Shown in pieces: positions 16,065 through 25,775 of a stretch of 64,000 bases of DNA (positions are counted from its first letter, which is position 1; the number at the start of each line of letters is the position of its first letter). The stretch spans positions 1-64,000 of the forward strand of contig NZ_CANMFS010000008.1 of NCBI RefSeq assembly GCF_947497275.1. The letters run 5' to 3'. The stretch comes from an uncultured Sulfitobacter sp. (GTDB lineage Bacteria; Pseudomonadota; Alphaproteobacteria; Rhodobacterales; Rhodobacteraceae). The translations under genes were made by a program, and so were the position numbers. The notes beneath the pieces were generated by a model. The model did not search any database. It saw nothing but the letters and a program-made list of their open reading frames with translations, and had not been told where the DNA came from.

Positions 16065-17336
16065 ATGGACGCAATTCTGGTACGCGGCGGCAATGCCCTC
16101 AACGGGCAGATCCCGATCGCGGGCGCGAAAAACGCCTGTCTCACCCTGATGCCCGCGACCTTGCTCAGCGAAGAGCCGCTGACGCTGACCAACGCGCCGC
16201 GCCTGTCGGACATCCGCACGATGACGCAGTTGCTGCAATCGCTGGGCGCTGAAGTGACCTCGCTGCAAGAGGGCCGCGTGATCGCCATGTCGTGCCACGG
16301 TGCGATCAACACCCGCGCCGACTATGACATCGTGCGCAAGATGCGCGCCTCCAACCTGGTGCTGGGTCCCTTGCTGGCGCGCGAGGGCCATGCCGAGGTG
16401 TCGCTGCCCGGCGGCTGTGCAATCGGTGCGCGCCCCATGGACATCCACACCGACGGTCTGGCCAAGATGGGCGCGCAGATCGACCTGCGCGACGGGTACC
16501 TCTATGCCAAGGCCGCCGGGGGCCGGCTCAAGGGCGCGGTGATCGACTTTCCTTTCGCCTCAGTGGGTGCGACCGAGAACATCATGATGGCCGCAACGCT
16601 GGCCAAAGGCACCACCGTCATCAACAACGCCGCCCGCGAGCCTGAAATCGTGGACCTCGCGGATTGCCTGCGCCGTATGGGCGCACAAATCGACGGCGAC
16701 GGCACGGCAACCATCACCGTGCAGGGCGTCGACCGTCTGGGTGCGGCGACGCACCCGGTCGTTGCCGACCGGATCGAATTGGGCACCTACATGCTCGCGC
16801 CCGCCATCTGCGGCGGCGAAGTCGAACTGCTGGGCGGTCGGATCAACCTGATCGGCGCATTCTGCGAAAAGCTGGATGCGGCGGGCATCGACGTGACGCA
16901 GACCGACCGCGGGCTCAAGGTCAAATGCCGTGGCGCACGGGCGAACGCCGTCGATGTGACGACCGAACCCTTCCCTGGATTCCCCACGGATCTGCAGGCG
17001 CAGATGATGGCGCTCCTGTGCACGGCGGACGGTACTTCCGTGCTTGAGGAAACGATCTTCGAGAACCGCTTCATGCATGCCCCGGAACTGATCCGCATGG
17101 GGGCCAGTATCGAGGTGCACGGCGGTCGCGCCACCGTGCAGGGTGTCGAACGGCTCAAGGGGGCGCCGGTGATGGCCACGGATCTGCGCGCGTCGGTCTC
17201 GCTCATCCTCGCCGGTCTCGCCGCCGAAGGTGAGACGAAAGTGTCGCGTGTCTATCACCTCGATCGCGGCTACGAACATGTGGTGGCCAAGCTCTCGGGC
17301 GTTGGCGCAGATATCGAACGGATCAAGGACCAATGA
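16065..17336 (+). CDS. murA: UDP-N-acetylglucosamine 1-carboxyvinyltransferase
   Basis: 423 residues, the full family length. MurA transfers enolpyruvate from PEP to UDP-GlcNAc, the first committed step of peptidoglycan synthesis, in the cytoplasm. The N-terminal motif [17 protein letters not shown], the catalytic loop cysteine at 118 ([11 protein letters not shown], the fosfomycin target) and the closing signature ([17 protein letters not shown]) are all present. It overlaps the next gene by four bases (ATGA), forming an operon with the small basic protein, DUF2948 and probably hisD. The assignment is certain. Confidence 0.98.
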   Translation: MDAILVRGGNALNGQIPIAGAKNACLTLMPATLLSEEPLTLTNAPRLSDIRTMTQLLQSLGAEVTSLQEGRVIAMSCHGAINTRADYDIVRKMRASNLVLGPLLAREGHAEVSLPGGCAIGARPMDIHTDGLAKMGAQIDLRDGYLYAKAAGGRLKGAVIDFPFASVGATENIMMAATLAKGTTVINNAAREPEIVDLADCLRRMGAQIDGDGTATITVQGVDRLGAATHPVVADRIELGTYMLAPAICGGEVELLGGRINLIGAFCEKLDAAGIDVTQTDRGLKVKCRGARANAVDVTTEPFPGFPTDLQAQMMALLCTADGTSVLEETIFENRFMHAPELIRMGASIEVHGGRATVQGVERLKGAPVMATDLRASVSLILAGLAAEGETKVSRVYHLDRGYEHVVAKLSGVGADIERIKDQ

Positions 17337-17803
17337 CGCAGGACGCAAAATTCGAAGACGGGCGCGAAGCGCCGCTCAATCTCGGCGCGCTCGACGCCGA
17401 GGACCTAGCCGTGATCGCGGCGTTGACGCAGGATGCGGTGTTTCCCGCCTCTGAGATGCGCTGGGACAGGCGGCAGGCGCGGTTTGCTCTCCTGATCAAC
17501 CGGGTGCGGTGGGAGGACAGGGGCAAGGACCGCCACGCGCCCGAACGGGTTCAGTCCGTGTTGATGTTCTCGAACGTGCAGGCCGTCGCGTCACAGGCAG
17601 TGACAAAGGGCGATCCGGATCTGGTGCTGTCCCTGCTGGCGCTCCGGTTCGACATGACGGACGATCCCTCCGGCACCGTGACGCTGACGCTGGCGGGCGA
17701 CGGGGCGATCCGCCTGACGGTCGAGGCGCTGGATGTCACGCTCAAGGATGTGACCCGTCCCTATGCGGCCCCCTCGCGCAAATTGCCGACGCATCCGGAC
17801 TAG
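17333..17803 (+). CDS. DUF2948 family protein
   Basis: 156 residues, a family of unknown function that in Rhodobacteraceae sits between murA and hisD. Visible features are the start [20 protein letters not shown], then [19 protein letters not shown] and a C-terminal [17 protein letters not shown] strand ([17 protein letters not shown]). There is no signal peptide or membrane segment, so it is presumably cytoplasmic. The four-base overlap with murA indicates coupled translation. No catalytic motif can be pointed out. Confidence 0.9.
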   Translation: MTQDAKFEDGREAPLNLGALDAEDLAVIAALTQDAVFPASEMRWDRRQARFALLINRVRWEDRGKDRHAPERVQSVLMFSNVQAVASQAVTKGDPDLVLSLLALRFDMTDDPSGTVTLTLAGDGAIRLTVEALDVTLKDVTRPYAAPSRKLPTHPD

Positions 17804-17881
17804 GGCCGGGGACGCCCTTCTATTGCTGCGTCCCATGCCCGCCAATCCACACCCGCCACCGCCCCAATGACGGAGCTTTCA

Positions 17882-19183
17882 ATGCCTGTTTATCTCGACG
17901 CCACCGCGCCCGATTTCGAGGCGGCATTCATGACACTCCTGAATGCCAAGCGCGAGGACAGCCCCGATGTCGATCATACCGTTGCGAACATCATCGCGGA
18001 CGTGCGCACACGCGGCGATCTCGCGGTCATCGCACTGACCGAGAAATTCGACCGCATCGCGCTGAGCCCCGATCGCCTGCGCATCGGCGCACAAGAGATC
18101 GTGGCGGCAATGGATGTCGTGTCGGACGAAGACCGTGCGGCGCTTGAACTGGCCGCCGCGCGTATCCGTTCCTATCACGAACGCCAGTTGCCCGAAGATG
18201 CGCAATGGACGGATGATGCCGGTGCGACGCTGGGCTGGCGCTGGTCTGCGGTCAGCGCGGCAGGCCTCTATGTGCCTGGCGGGTTGGCGTCCTATCCCTC
18301 ATCCGTCCTGATGAACGCGATTCCGGCCAAGGTGGCGGGCGTTGGGCGTCTCGCGATGGTGGTGCCCACGCCCGACGGCATCCTCAATCCTTTGGTGTTG
18401 CTGGCCGCGCATATCTCTGGCGTGGACGAAATCTATCGCATCGGGGGGGCACAGGCGATTGCGGCACTTGCCTACGGCACCGAGACCATTGCCCCGGTAG
18501 ACAAAATCACCGGCCCCGGCAACGCCTTCGTCGCCGCCGCCAAACGGCGCGTGTTCGGCAAGGTCGGCATCGACATGATCGCGGGACCGTCCGAAATCCT
18601 TGTCGTGGCGGACGGCGACAACGACCCCGACTGGATCGCGCTCGACCTGCTCAGTCAGGCAGAACACGACGAAAGCGCGCAATCCATCCTCATCACCACC
18701 GACGCGGCGTTCGGCAAGGCGGTGGGGCAGGCGGTCGAAACGCGGCTGAAAAGCCTTCAGCGCGCACATATCGCAGGCCCTTCGTGGCGGGACTATGGCG
18801 CGGTGATCACGGTGCCCGATCTGGACACTGCGGCACGGCTGACCGACCGGATCGCGCCGGAACATCTTGAACTATGCGTCGCCGACCCCGAAGCGCTCAG
18901 CGCAAAGATCACCCACGCCGGCGCGATCTTCCTAGGACAGTGGACGCCGGAAGCCATCGGCGATTACGTCGGCGGGCCGAACCATGTGCTGCCCACCGCC
19001 CGCTCGGCACGCTTTTCCTCAGGGCTGTCGGTGCTCGACTTCATGAAGCGCACGACGCTCGCCCGCATGACGCCGCAGGCCCTGCGCGCCGTGGGCCCCG
19101 CCGCCGAACGCCTCGCCACGTCCGAGAGCCTTGAGGCGCATGGCCTTTCGGTCACAGCACGTTTGCGCAAGCTTAACGACTGA
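17882..19183 (+). CDS. hisD: Histidinol dehydrogenase
   Basis: 433 residues. It catalyses the last two steps of histidine synthesis, oxidising L-histidinol to histidine with NAD in a zinc-dependent reaction. Family motifs are VSAAGLYVPGGLASYPSSVL, IYRIGGAQAIAALAYGTETI, DMIAGPSEILVVAD, LLSQAEHDESAQ (Gln and His zinc ligands) and the closing GGPNHVLPTARSARF. ATG 17882 is preferred over ATG 17867 because GGAG lies at a good distance before it and the alignable protein starts there. It is separated from DUF2948 by 78 bases. A 9-bp stem-loop follows the stop. Confidence 0.97.
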   Translation: MPVYLDATAPDFEAAFMTLLNAKREDSPDVDHTVANIIADVRTRGDLAVIALTEKFDRIALSPDRLRIGAQEIVAAMDVVSDEDRAALELAAARIRSYHERQLPEDAQWTDDAGATLGWRWSAVSAAGLYVPGGLASYPSSVLMNAIPAKVAGVGRLAMVVPTPDGILNPLVLLAAHISGVDEIYRIGGAQAIAALAYGTETIAPVDKITGPGNAFVAAAKRRVFGKVGIDMIAGPSEILVVADGDNDPDWIALDLLSQAEHDESAQSILITTDAAFGKAVGQAVETRLKSLQRAHIAGPSWRDYGAVITVPDLDTAARLTDRIAPEHLELCVADPEALSAKITHAGAIFLGQWTPEAIGDYVGGPNHVLPTARSARFSSGLSVLDFMKRTTLARMTPQALRAVGPAAERLATSESLEAHGLSVTARLRKLND

Positions 19184-19202
19184 AGTTTATGCTCACCTCA
19201 AA

Positions 19203-19237
19203 GGGGGCTTTCGTGCTACGTATCGCCAAAAGCCCCC
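19203..19237 (+). terminator. Stem-loop after hisD
   Basis: GGGGGCTTT pairs with AAAGCCCCC, a 9-bp perfect stem around a 17-base loop, 20 bases after the hisD stop. No T run follows on the plus strand, so termination efficiency is uncertain. It separates the core murA-hisD block from the FkbM gene. Confidence 0.5.
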
Positions 19238-19273
19238 GCAAAAAGGGCGTCCCTTGAGCAAGGCACAAAGCAG

Positions 19274-20140
19274 ATGAACCAGGAAATACAGCGACTTCTC
19301 AAGCGGCTGCGGCTTGGCCGCACCATCGAGAGCTATCCCGTGACAGTCACGACCGCGCAGATCGAAGGCCAGCAGGTTCACTTCTGTACCAATATGGAAA
19401 AGGACCCGATCCAGCGCAAACAGCGCAAGGGCACCTTTTACGAAATGCACGAGCTGCAGGAGCTGGCCAAACATTTCCCGAAGGGCGGTACCTTCGTCGA
19501 CATCGGTGCAAACGTCGGCAACCATTCGCTTTTCGCCGCGATGTTCATGGGGGCCGCGCGCGTCATCCCGTTTGAGCCGAACCCGCGTGCCTACCGACTT
19601 TATATCCAGAACATGCTGATCAACGGCCAGACCGAAAAGGTCGACTTTTCAAAGCTCGGTTGCGGCCTGTCCGACGTCGAAGCGGACGGTTTCGGTATGC
19701 AACCAAAGGAGCGCAACCTCGGCGGTGCCAAGATGATCAGCAAGGGCGGCGATCTGCAGGTGTTCCGCGCCGACAGCCTGCTCGCGGAAGAGACACCCGA
19801 CATGATCAAGATCGACGTCGAGGGGATGGAGCTTGGCGTGCTGCGCGGCCTGTCCGGCCTGCTCGATCGGTGCAGCCCGGTGATCCAGATCGAGGTCGAT
19901 GTCGAAAACGACGCCGGATTTCAGGAATGGCTGACCGCGTCGGGCTACGAAGTCGCCGACACGATCAAACGCTACCGCCAGAACCTGAACTATCTGCTGG
20001 TACATCCCGCCGCCACCGCCGCGCGGCACAAGACCAAGTCCAAAACCGCCTCCCCAAAGGCGAAAACCAAGGCGCGTACGTCAAAGAAAACAAAACCACC
20101 CAAAAAGACGCCGCCAAAGATGCTCGCCAGCGCGAAGTGA
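19274..20140 (+). CDS. FkbM family methyltransferase with lysine-rich tail
   Basis: 288 residues. The Rossmann-fold SAM site is TFVDIGANVGNHSLFAAMF (residues about 75-93), followed by VIPFEPNPRAYRLYIQNM and the FkbM motif MIKIDVEGMELGVLRGL. FkbM proteins O-methylate sugars or polyketides. The last about 38 residues are almost only Lys, Thr, Pro, Ala and Ser (KTKARTSKKTKPPKKTPPK), an extra basic extension that the family does not need. The stop is two bases from the stop of the convergent rhamnosyltransferase-like gene. The pair sits inside a gene order that is usually hisD-UPF0262, which suggests insertion. Confidence 0.88.
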   Translation: MNQEIQRLLKRLRLGRTIESYPVTVTTAQIEGQQVHFCTNMEKDPIQRKQRKGTFYEMHELQELAKHFPKGGTFVDIGANVGNHSLFAAMFMGAARVIPFEPNPRAYRLYIQNMLINGQTEKVDFSKLGCGLSDVEADGFGMQPKERNLGGAKMISKGGDLQVFRADSLLAEETPDMIKIDVEGMELGVLRGLSGLLDRCSPVIQIEVDVENDAGFQEWLTASGYEVADTIKRYRQNLNYLLVHPAATAARHKTKSKTASPKAKTKARTSKKTKPPKKTPPKMLASAK

Positions 20141-20142
20141 AC

Positions 20143-20958
20143 CTAGTCCGTCGCGTCTTTCTCTAGAACCAGCCTGTCGCGGAATTGCCCAAGCAGCGGT
20201 AAATCCTGCGCGATGATGCGATCAATATCCGCCTCGCTCACCAGCTTGCCGCCCACCATCGCGCGGCTGTCATTGGTGTCGTGCACCGACCGCAGGTACA
20301 TCACCGGCCCCCCGTGGATCACCCGCACCGGACGCCGCTCCAGTATCTTCTTGTGGGCGATGTTGAACGGACTGCGGGTGGTACCGCTTTTGGAAACAAG
20401 CGTCAGCCCCTGCGCCGCCGCAGGCATATTGCGCCGGCGCAACTCGATCCCCCCATCGGGCCGGAACACCAGATTGACGCCCTTGGCATGGGAAATGAAC
20501 GTGTACGTTTGCCCCGCGTGAAACAGCGATACCGCCGCCGCCGCCTCGCGCTTGATCGTCTCGACGAAACCCGCCCCCACCGCATCGTCGTCGTCAAGGA
20601 TCGACTGGATCACATGCGGCCCCGTCGCCGTGAGGGACCGTCGGCGGAACTGGTCGATACAGTAGGCCGCGCGTTCCGGCGCTTCGAACAGCACATGCGC
20701 GCGGTCGCCCAACGTATCCTTGCACAGCGCTGCCAACCGCGTTCTGAACGGCGCGGGCATCCCTTCGGACGACAGTACGATCAGGCCGAAATCTCCGTCG
20801 GTCTGGTCCGACAGGGACCGTAGCGCGATCTGCTCCAACAGCACCGCCCGTTTTTCCAGACGCGCGGAGTCGAACAGCAGATCGGCCGTGCGGCTTGCAT
20901 CGGACCGCCAGTCAGACCGCCCGAAGAACGAATAGCGCATGAGAAACAAGGACTGCAT
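20143..20958 (-). CDS. Rhamnosyltransferase-like glycosyltransferase
   Basis: 271 residues matching the putative rhamnosyltransferase group (PF11316-like): MRYSFFGRSDWRSD near the start, SILDDDDAVGAGFVETIKRE (a metal-binding acidic cluster) in the middle, and FNIAHKKILERRP later. It probably transfers a sugar to a surface glycan. ATG 20958 is chosen because GGAG lies seven bases upstream (the frame opens at 21051); ATG 20940 is an alternative. It runs against the FkbM gene with stops two bases apart, and its start faces UPF0262 across about 190 bases. Acceptor and donor are unknown. Confidence 0.8.
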   Translation of the reverse strand: MQSLFLMRYSFFGRSDWRSDASRTADLLFDSARLEKRAVLLEQIALRSLSDQTDGDFGLIVLSSEGMPAPFRTRLAALCKDTLGDRAHVLFEAPERAAYCIDQFRRRSLTATGPHVIQSILDDDDAVGAGFVETIKREAAAAVSLFHAGQTYTFISHAKGVNLVFRPDGGIELRRRNMPAAAQGLTLVSKSGTTRSPFNIAHKKILERRPVRVIHGGPVMYLRSVHDTNDSRAMVGGKLVSEADIDRIIAQDLPLLGQFRDRLVLEKDATD

Positions 20959-21146
20959 GAGAGGCTCCGCAACAGCGCACGGGCAACGCCGCGCCGCGAC
21001 ACAGTAATCGCGCGCAGGCCGCCATGACAACGCAAACGCGCAGTGCAACACACCCGTTGACGCAACAGCGCCACACCGCGCAGCGATTGCCCACAGGTCC
21101 GCGCTGGGCTAAGCAGGGGCTGATTACCGCTTTGAGGAGATATGCC

Positions 21147-21626
21147 ATGTCGCGTATCACGCATATCGTTCTTGACGACGCCAACCTGCCACCGCCCACC
21201 CCCGAGATCGAGCAGGAGCGCCGCGTCGCCATGTTCGACCTGCTGGAGGACAATAATTTCTCTTTGCCCCAGCGCGATGAACGTGCCGTTCCATCCGGCC
21301 CCTACCATCTGGGTCTGTCGATCCGCGACAAGCGGCTCGTGTTCGATGTGAACACCGAAACCGATGAAAAGGCTGCGGAATTTCACCTGTCTCTCGGCCC
21401 GTTCCGGCAAGTGGTCAAGGATTACTTCCAGATCTGCGAAAGCTATTTCGATGCCGTGAAAAAGCTGCCACCGGCGCAGATCGAAACCATCGACATGGCC
21501 CGTCGCGGCATCCACATGGAAGGCAGCCGTGTCCTGCAGGAGCGCCTTGAAGGCAAGGCCGAGATCGACATCGACACCGCGCGCCGCCTCTTTACCCTGA
21601 TCTGCGTCCTGCATTTTGGGGTCTGA
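21147..21626 (+). CDS. UPF0262 family protein
   Basis: 159 residues, a conserved alphaproteobacterial protein of unknown function (MSRITHIVLDDANLPPPTP; DLGLSIRDKRLVFDV-like GPYHLGLSIRDKRLVFDV; DYFQICESYFDAVKKL; MARRGIHMEGSRVLQERL). ATG 21147 has GAGGAG about 11 bases upstream; the earlier ATG at 21024 has none. No signal or membrane segment. It is followed within one base by the phosphatase gene, the arrangement usual in Rhodobacteraceae, so the two are co-transcribed. Confidence 0.93.
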   Translation: MSRITHIVLDDANLPPPTPEIEQERRVAMFDLLEDNNFSLPQRDERAVPSGPYHLGLSIRDKRLVFDVNTETDEKAAEFHLSLGPFRQVVKDYFQICESYFDAVKKLPPAQIETIDMARRGIHMEGSRVLQERLEGKAEIDIDTARRLFTLICVLHFGV

Positions 21627-21627
21627 C

Positions 21628-22092
21628 GTGACGCTAGATCTGCCGCAATCCGTTCTGTTCTGCTGCGATCACAATGCTGTCCGGTCACCCATGGCCGAGG
21701 GCATCATGAAAAAACTCTACGGGACGGATACTTATGTGCAGTCCGTCGGCGTCGAAAACGACCTCGAAATCGACGGCTTCTCGATCGCCGTTTGCCAGGA
21801 AATGGGGGTCGAGCTGTCGCGCCACCGCTCGCGCAGCTTTGACGAACTGGAACAGTGGGGCGAGGACCTGGGCTCGTTCGATCTGGTGATCGCGCTGTCG
21901 CCCGCCTCACAGGCCCGCGCGTTGGAGTTATCGCGCTACTACCATCTCGATGTCGAATACTGGCCTATTCTCGACCCCACCGGAATGGGCGAAACCCGCG
22001 AGGCCAAGCTGCTGCAATTTCGCGCGGCCCGCGATCAGATCGTCTCGCGGCTGACCGACCGGTTCGGCGCACCCGACTGCGCGACACCCTGA
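21628..22092 (+). CDS. Low-molecular-weight protein tyrosine phosphatase family protein
   Basis: 154 residues from GTG 21628, which follows the UPF0262 stop by one base with GGGG upstream (TTG 21616 is an alternative). The phosphatase P-loop CxxxxxRS is at residues 13-20 (CDHNAVRSPMAEG), and the acid/base aspartate lies in PILDPTGMG. The family covers low-MW tyrosine phosphatases and arsenate reductases; the neighbouring gene order points to the Rhodobacteraceae UPF0262-linked phosphatase, whose substrate is unknown. It is cytoplasmic. Confidence 0.9.
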   Translation: MTLDLPQSVLFCCDHNAVRSPMAEGIMKKLYGTDTYVQSVGVENDLEIDGFSIAVCQEMGVELSRHRSRSFDELEQWGEDLGSFDLVIALSPASQARALELSRYYHLDVEYWPILDPTGMGETREAKLLQFRAARDQIVSRLTDRFGAPDCATP

Positions 22093-22145
22093 TCCGGGTG
22101 CCGACGTAAACCGGAGGGCGCAGGCCCCGCTCGAAAAGCCAGGGT

Positions 22146-22502
22146 TCAGGTTGCGCTACAGCTTGCTGCCGCAGTCTGGCCGAACGCTTTCCACGTGCTC
22201 CAGAAGGCGTTGTCCGATGCGCGATCCGACTGCCGCCAGACCTGCAGCTTGTGCGGATCCTTGAACGCTTTCACGCCGCGCCGCTGTTCGGAATTGGACA
22301 ACCGCTGGTCCGCCACTGCCTGAATACAGCCACACCGCGCCGCACTCGCGCCCCGGCGACCATCTGCTACACAGGCGCGCTGCAAGGCGCCGGTCGCGTA
22401 CATGACGCGCGGCGCATAGGCACCGCTTGTCGTGATACTTCCTCTGCCGCCACATGCGGCCAGAGTGCTCAGCGCAATCAGCGCGAAAACCATCGGTTTC
22501 AT
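22146..22502 (-). CDS. Small lipoprotein of unknown function
   Basis: 118 residues with a lipoprotein signal (MKPMVFALIALSTLAAC, lipid-modified Cys17). The mature part has three Cys in CVADGRRGASAARCGC and the conserved stretch IQAVADQRLSNSEQRRGVKAF, then WRQSDRASDNAFWSTWKAFG. I recall relatives in Rhodobacteraceae that are sometimes labelled arginine transporter, a name not supported by anything visible here. It converges with the phosphatase gene, with 53 bases between stops. The start at 22502 is set by the signal peptide; the frame opens at 22583. Confidence 0.75.
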   Translation of the reverse strand: MKPMVFALIALSTLAACGGRGSITTSGAYAPRVMYATGALQRACVADGRRGASAARCGCIQAVADQRLSNSEQRRGVKAFKDPHKLQVWRQSDRASDNAFWSTWKAFGQTAAASCSAT

Positions 22503-22616
22503 GACATCTGCCCTTGTCTGGTGCCGCTGACGGGTTTTCCCATTCTGGCGCGGCTTTGAACTGCTTTGCAACACTATGCACAATCCAGCTGATTCCGCAA
22601 ATCAGGAATAGCGATG

Positions 22617-23843
22617 CTAAAGCAGACCTGCCCACTTTATCGCCGCATCAACAAGCGACTGTACCTTCTGGGAATTGAGCAGAAGATGAGCCGCGCCGGC
22701 CGGCACGCCCCACTTTATCAAAGTGTCTACCGTCAAATCCGCTTTGCGTCCGAACCACTTTGCACAGGAGGCCGCGCCCGACTGCAAAAGCGAAATTGCG
22801 TCCAGAACCCGCGCAAGATCGGGCTTTTCGGCGTAGGCCTCTTTTTCCAAAGCCTTCGCTCCAGCCCAGATTATCGCTGTTTGTGAAACTAATTCCGTAG
22901 CATCTTCCAGCGCCTCGGGCGGCGCATTGCCGCCAATCCCGTGACGGTCCGCTGCTATGGGCGCATCAGCCATCGGCAGATCATTCAGCGCATCGCGGAC
23001 TTTATGCTTGGCAACGATTTTTTCGATTGTTCCGGCTAAGTTCTTTGGTTCTTCATTCCAATTGTCTTCCGGTATCAGCGCGACCTCACGTTGAAGCGCC
23101 CAGCTCAGGGGTTTTCCGACCAGGAAGCTTTCATACCAATCGCGCCAGAACGACCATTCAGGGCTGTCAAAGCCGTACACAGAGTTCAGGTCGTCATAAG
23201 CCTTGCGTATATCCGGCGGCATCTGCGAACCATGCCATAGCTTTCGTTTGACGAGGTCACGCGGGTCAGGCGTCCTGTCAACAGCGCCTGCATCTATGGC
23301 AACCGGCGCGCCCACATAGGACTCAAGAAGTGACAGATCCGGGCCTTCATACCCGGCGAAATAATCGGTCGCTGCGACCACGCCCATTATTGCTTGGGGT
23401 CGTGCAGGCGCATCCGCTTTTTCCTGCATCATGAGATGACCGTCAGCATCTGCAACGATCAAGAGCGCATCACCAAGTGCCCGCGTCAGCGTGTCAGCAT
23501 TTGGAAAGATCTTCGTCGCCGCCTGCAAGGAGCCAGAAAGGTCCAGAATGCGACGGTGCCAAGCTACGAGCACTTCGGGCGCAATTGTTGCAAGACCCTG
23601 CGCCTCCAGCGATTGTATCAGCAATGACCTCAGCAGCGATTGGCGAAAATAATCCGGCCCCTGCCAAAGCTCGGGTGGGCGGTTTTCATGGAATACGACA
23701 GTCAGGGGAAACATCCGCAAGGCATTGCGGCTCAGGAGCAGGATTGCCTCTTGGCTACCCTTGGCTTCAAACCATCTATCCAGGCTTCCGTGATCAGTTA
23801 TATCAATCCCGGCGCCCCCATCACCTCCCGCGACATCATCCAC
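22617..23843 (-). CDS. Conserved hypothetical protein with [15 protein letters not shown] motif
   Basis: 408 residues from GTG 23843 with GAGGAG eight bases upstream. The central part ([55 protein letters not shown]) and [13 protein letters not shown] resemble recurrent segments of alphaproteobacterial hypothetical proteins. The C-terminus (about 340-408) is helical and hydrophobic ([20 protein letters not shown]) and may touch the membrane. No enzyme motif is visible. It starts only 36 bases from lepA on the other strand, so the divergent promoters overlap the coding ends. Function unknown. Confidence 0.75.
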   Translation of the reverse strand: MDDVAGGDGGAGIDITDHGSLDRWFEAKGSQEAILLLSRNALRMFPLTVVFHENRPPELWQGPDYFRQSLLRSLLIQSLEAQGLATIAPEVLVAWHRRILDLSGSLQAATKIFPNADTLTRALGDALLIVADADGHLMMQEKADAPARPQAIMGVVAATDYFAGYEGPDLSLLESYVGAPVAIDAGAVDRTPDPRDLVKRKLWHGSQMPPDIRKAYDDLNSVYGFDSPEWSFWRDWYESFLVGKPLSWALQREVALIPEDNWNEEPKNLAGTIEKIVAKHKVRDALNDLPMADAPIAADRHGIGGNAPPEALEDATELVSQTAIIWAGAKALEKEAYAEKPDLARVLDAISLLQSGAASCAKWFGRKADLTVDTLIKWGVPAGAAHLLLNSQKVQSLVDAAIKWAGLL

Positions 23844-23844
23844 C

Positions 23845-23871
23845 TTGACCGCTCCTCAAAACCCCTACATA
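23845..23871 (+). promoter_or_regulatory. Candidate lepA promoter inside the divergent gap
   Basis: TTGACC (23845-23850) and TACATA (23866-23871), 15 bases apart, lie just before the lepA ATG at 23880. The -35 element matches five of six consensus bases; the -10 element is weak. No ribosome binding site stands before the ATG, so a leaderless message is possible. It overlaps the translation start region of the gene on the other strand. Confidence 0.35.
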
Positions 23872-23879
23872 TCCAAATC

Positions 23880-25679
23880 ATGACACCGCTTTCACACATC
23901 CGCAATTTCTCCATCGTCGCGCACATCGACCACGGGAAATCCACCCTCGCCGATCGTCTTATCCAGGAGACGAACACAGTGTCCTTGCGCGACATGAAAG
24001 AGCAGATGCTCGACAGCATGGACATCGAGCGCGAGCGCGGCATTACGATCAAGGCGCAGACCGTCCGGATTAACTACACCGCCCTGAACGGCGAGGAGTA
24101 TGTGCTCAACCTGATCGACACCCCCGGTCACGTCGATTTCGCCTACGAGGTCTCCCGCTCCATGCGCGCGGTCGAAGGCTCGCTTCTGGTGGTCGACAGC
24201 ACCCAGGGCGTCGAGGCGCAGACGCTTGCCAACGTCTATCATGCCATCGACGCGAACCACGAGATCGTACCGGTCCTCAACAAGATCGACCTGCCCGCCA
24301 CCGATTGCGACCGCGTCGCTGAACAGATCGAGGACGTCATCGGCATCGACGCCTCCGGCGCCATCCGCGTCTCCGCCAAGACGGGGCAGGGGATCGTTGA
24401 GACCCTCGAGGCCATCGTCCACCACCTCCCCGCGCCCACCGGCACGCTCGACGCGCCGCTCAAGGCGATGCTGGTCGATTCGTGGTACGACAGCTATCTC
24501 GGCGTGATCGTCCTCGTGCGCATCATGGACGGGCAGCTCAAGAAAGGCGACCGTATCCGCATGATGCAGAACGGCTCAGTCCACCACGTCGACCGCATCG
24601 GCGTCTTCCGCCCCGCGATGACCGAATTCGACGCGCTCGGCCCCGGTGAAATCGGCTTCCTGACCGCCTCCATCAAACAGGTCCGCGACACCCGCGTCGG
24701 CGACACCATCACCCACGAGAAAAAGCCCTGCGCCACCGCGCTGCCGGGCTTCAAACCCTCGCAACCGGTCGTCTTCTGCGGCCTCTTCCCCGTCGACGCC
24801 AACGATTTCGAAGACCTGCGCGACAGCATCGAAAAACTCGCCCTGAACGACGCCAGCTTCTCGTTCGAGATGGAAACCTCCGCCGCCCTCGGCTTCGGCT
24901 TCCGCTGCGGCTTTCTGGGCCTTCTACACCTCGAAGTCATCCGCGACCGGATCGAGCGCGAATATGACATCGAGCTGATCACCACCGCGCCCTCCGTCAT
25001 CTACCACATCCACATGAAGGACGGGACGATGCAGGAACTGCACAACCCCGCCGACATGCCCGACCTCACTTTCGTCGACCACCTCGAAGAGCCGCGGATC
25101 AAGGCGACGATCCTCGTCCCCGACGAATACCTCGGCGATGTGCTCAAACTCTGCCAGGACCGCCGCGGCATTCAGCAAGACCTCACCTACGCCGGCTCCC
25201 GCGCGATGGTGGTCTACGATCTGCCGCTCAACGAAGTGGTTTTCGATTTCTACGATAGGCTCAAAAGCGTTACCAAAGGGTATGCGAGCTTTGACTACCA
25301 GATGCTCGGCTACCGCGAGGACGCGCTGGTCAAAATGTCGATCCTCGTCAACGACGAACCGGTCGACGCGCTCTCCACCATGGTCCACCGCGACCGCGCC
25401 GAAATGCGCGGCCGCGCGATGGTCGAAAAACTCAAAGACCTCATCCCCCGCCACATGTTCAAGATCCCGATCCAGGCGGCCATCGGCGGCAAAGTCATCG
25501 CCCGCGAAACCCTGTCCGCCATGCGCAAGGACGTCACCGCCAAATGCTACGGCGGCGACGCATCCCGCAAACGCAAGCTGCTCGACAAGCAGAAGGCGGG
25601 TAAGAAGAAGATGCGGCAGTTCGGGAAAGTGGATATTCCGCAGGAAGCTTTCATCAGCGCGTTGAAGATGGACGGTTAA
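23880..25679 (+). CDS. lepA: Elongation factor 4 (back-translocating GTPase)
   Basis: 599 residues, full length. The GTPase motifs are all present: [14 protein letters not shown] (G1), RGITIKAQT (G2), DTPGHVDF (G3), NKIDLP (G4) and SAKTG (G5), followed by EF-G-like domains and the LepA-specific C-terminal domain ending [18 protein letters not shown]. LepA binds the ribosome and is linked to initiation and translocation quality. ATG 23880 is where the family starts ([17 protein letters not shown]); the open frame upstream to 23640 is the shadow of the divergent gene. No Shine-Dalgarno is visible. The assignment is certain. Confidence 0.98.
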   Translation: MTPLSHIRNFSIVAHIDHGKSTLADRLIQETNTVSLRDMKEQMLDSMDIERERGITIKAQTVRINYTALNGEEYVLNLIDTPGHVDFAYEVSRSMRAVEGSLLVVDSTQGVEAQTLANVYHAIDANHEIVPVLNKIDLPATDCDRVAEQIEDVIGIDASGAIRVSAKTGQGIVETLEAIVHHLPAPTGTLDAPLKAMLVDSWYDSYLGVIVLVRIMDGQLKKGDRIRMMQNGSVHHVDRIGVFRPAMTEFDALGPGEIGFLTASIKQVRDTRVGDTITHEKKPCATALPGFKPSQPVVFCGLFPVDANDFEDLRDSIEKLALNDASFSFEMETSAALGFGFRCGFLGLLHLEVIRDRIEREYDIELITTAPSVIYHIHMKDGTMQELHNPADMPDLTFVDHLEEPRIKATILVPDEYLGDVLKLCQDRRGIQQDLTYAGSRAMVVYDLPLNEVVFDFYDRLKSVTKGYASFDYQMLGYREDALVKMSILVNDEPVDALSTMVHRDRAEMRGRAMVEKLKDLIPRHMFKIPIQAAIGGKVIARETLSAMRKDVTAKCYGGDASRKRKLLDKQKAGKKKMRQFGKVDIPQEAFISALKMDG

Positions 25680-25775
25680 AGCCGACCAGCTTCAACGCGA
25701 CGGTGGGAGGCAGTGTATTGCAAAGCAATGCACGTTCCCACTGGGTTGAAATAGAGCGCAAGGGGCTGGGTGAGC

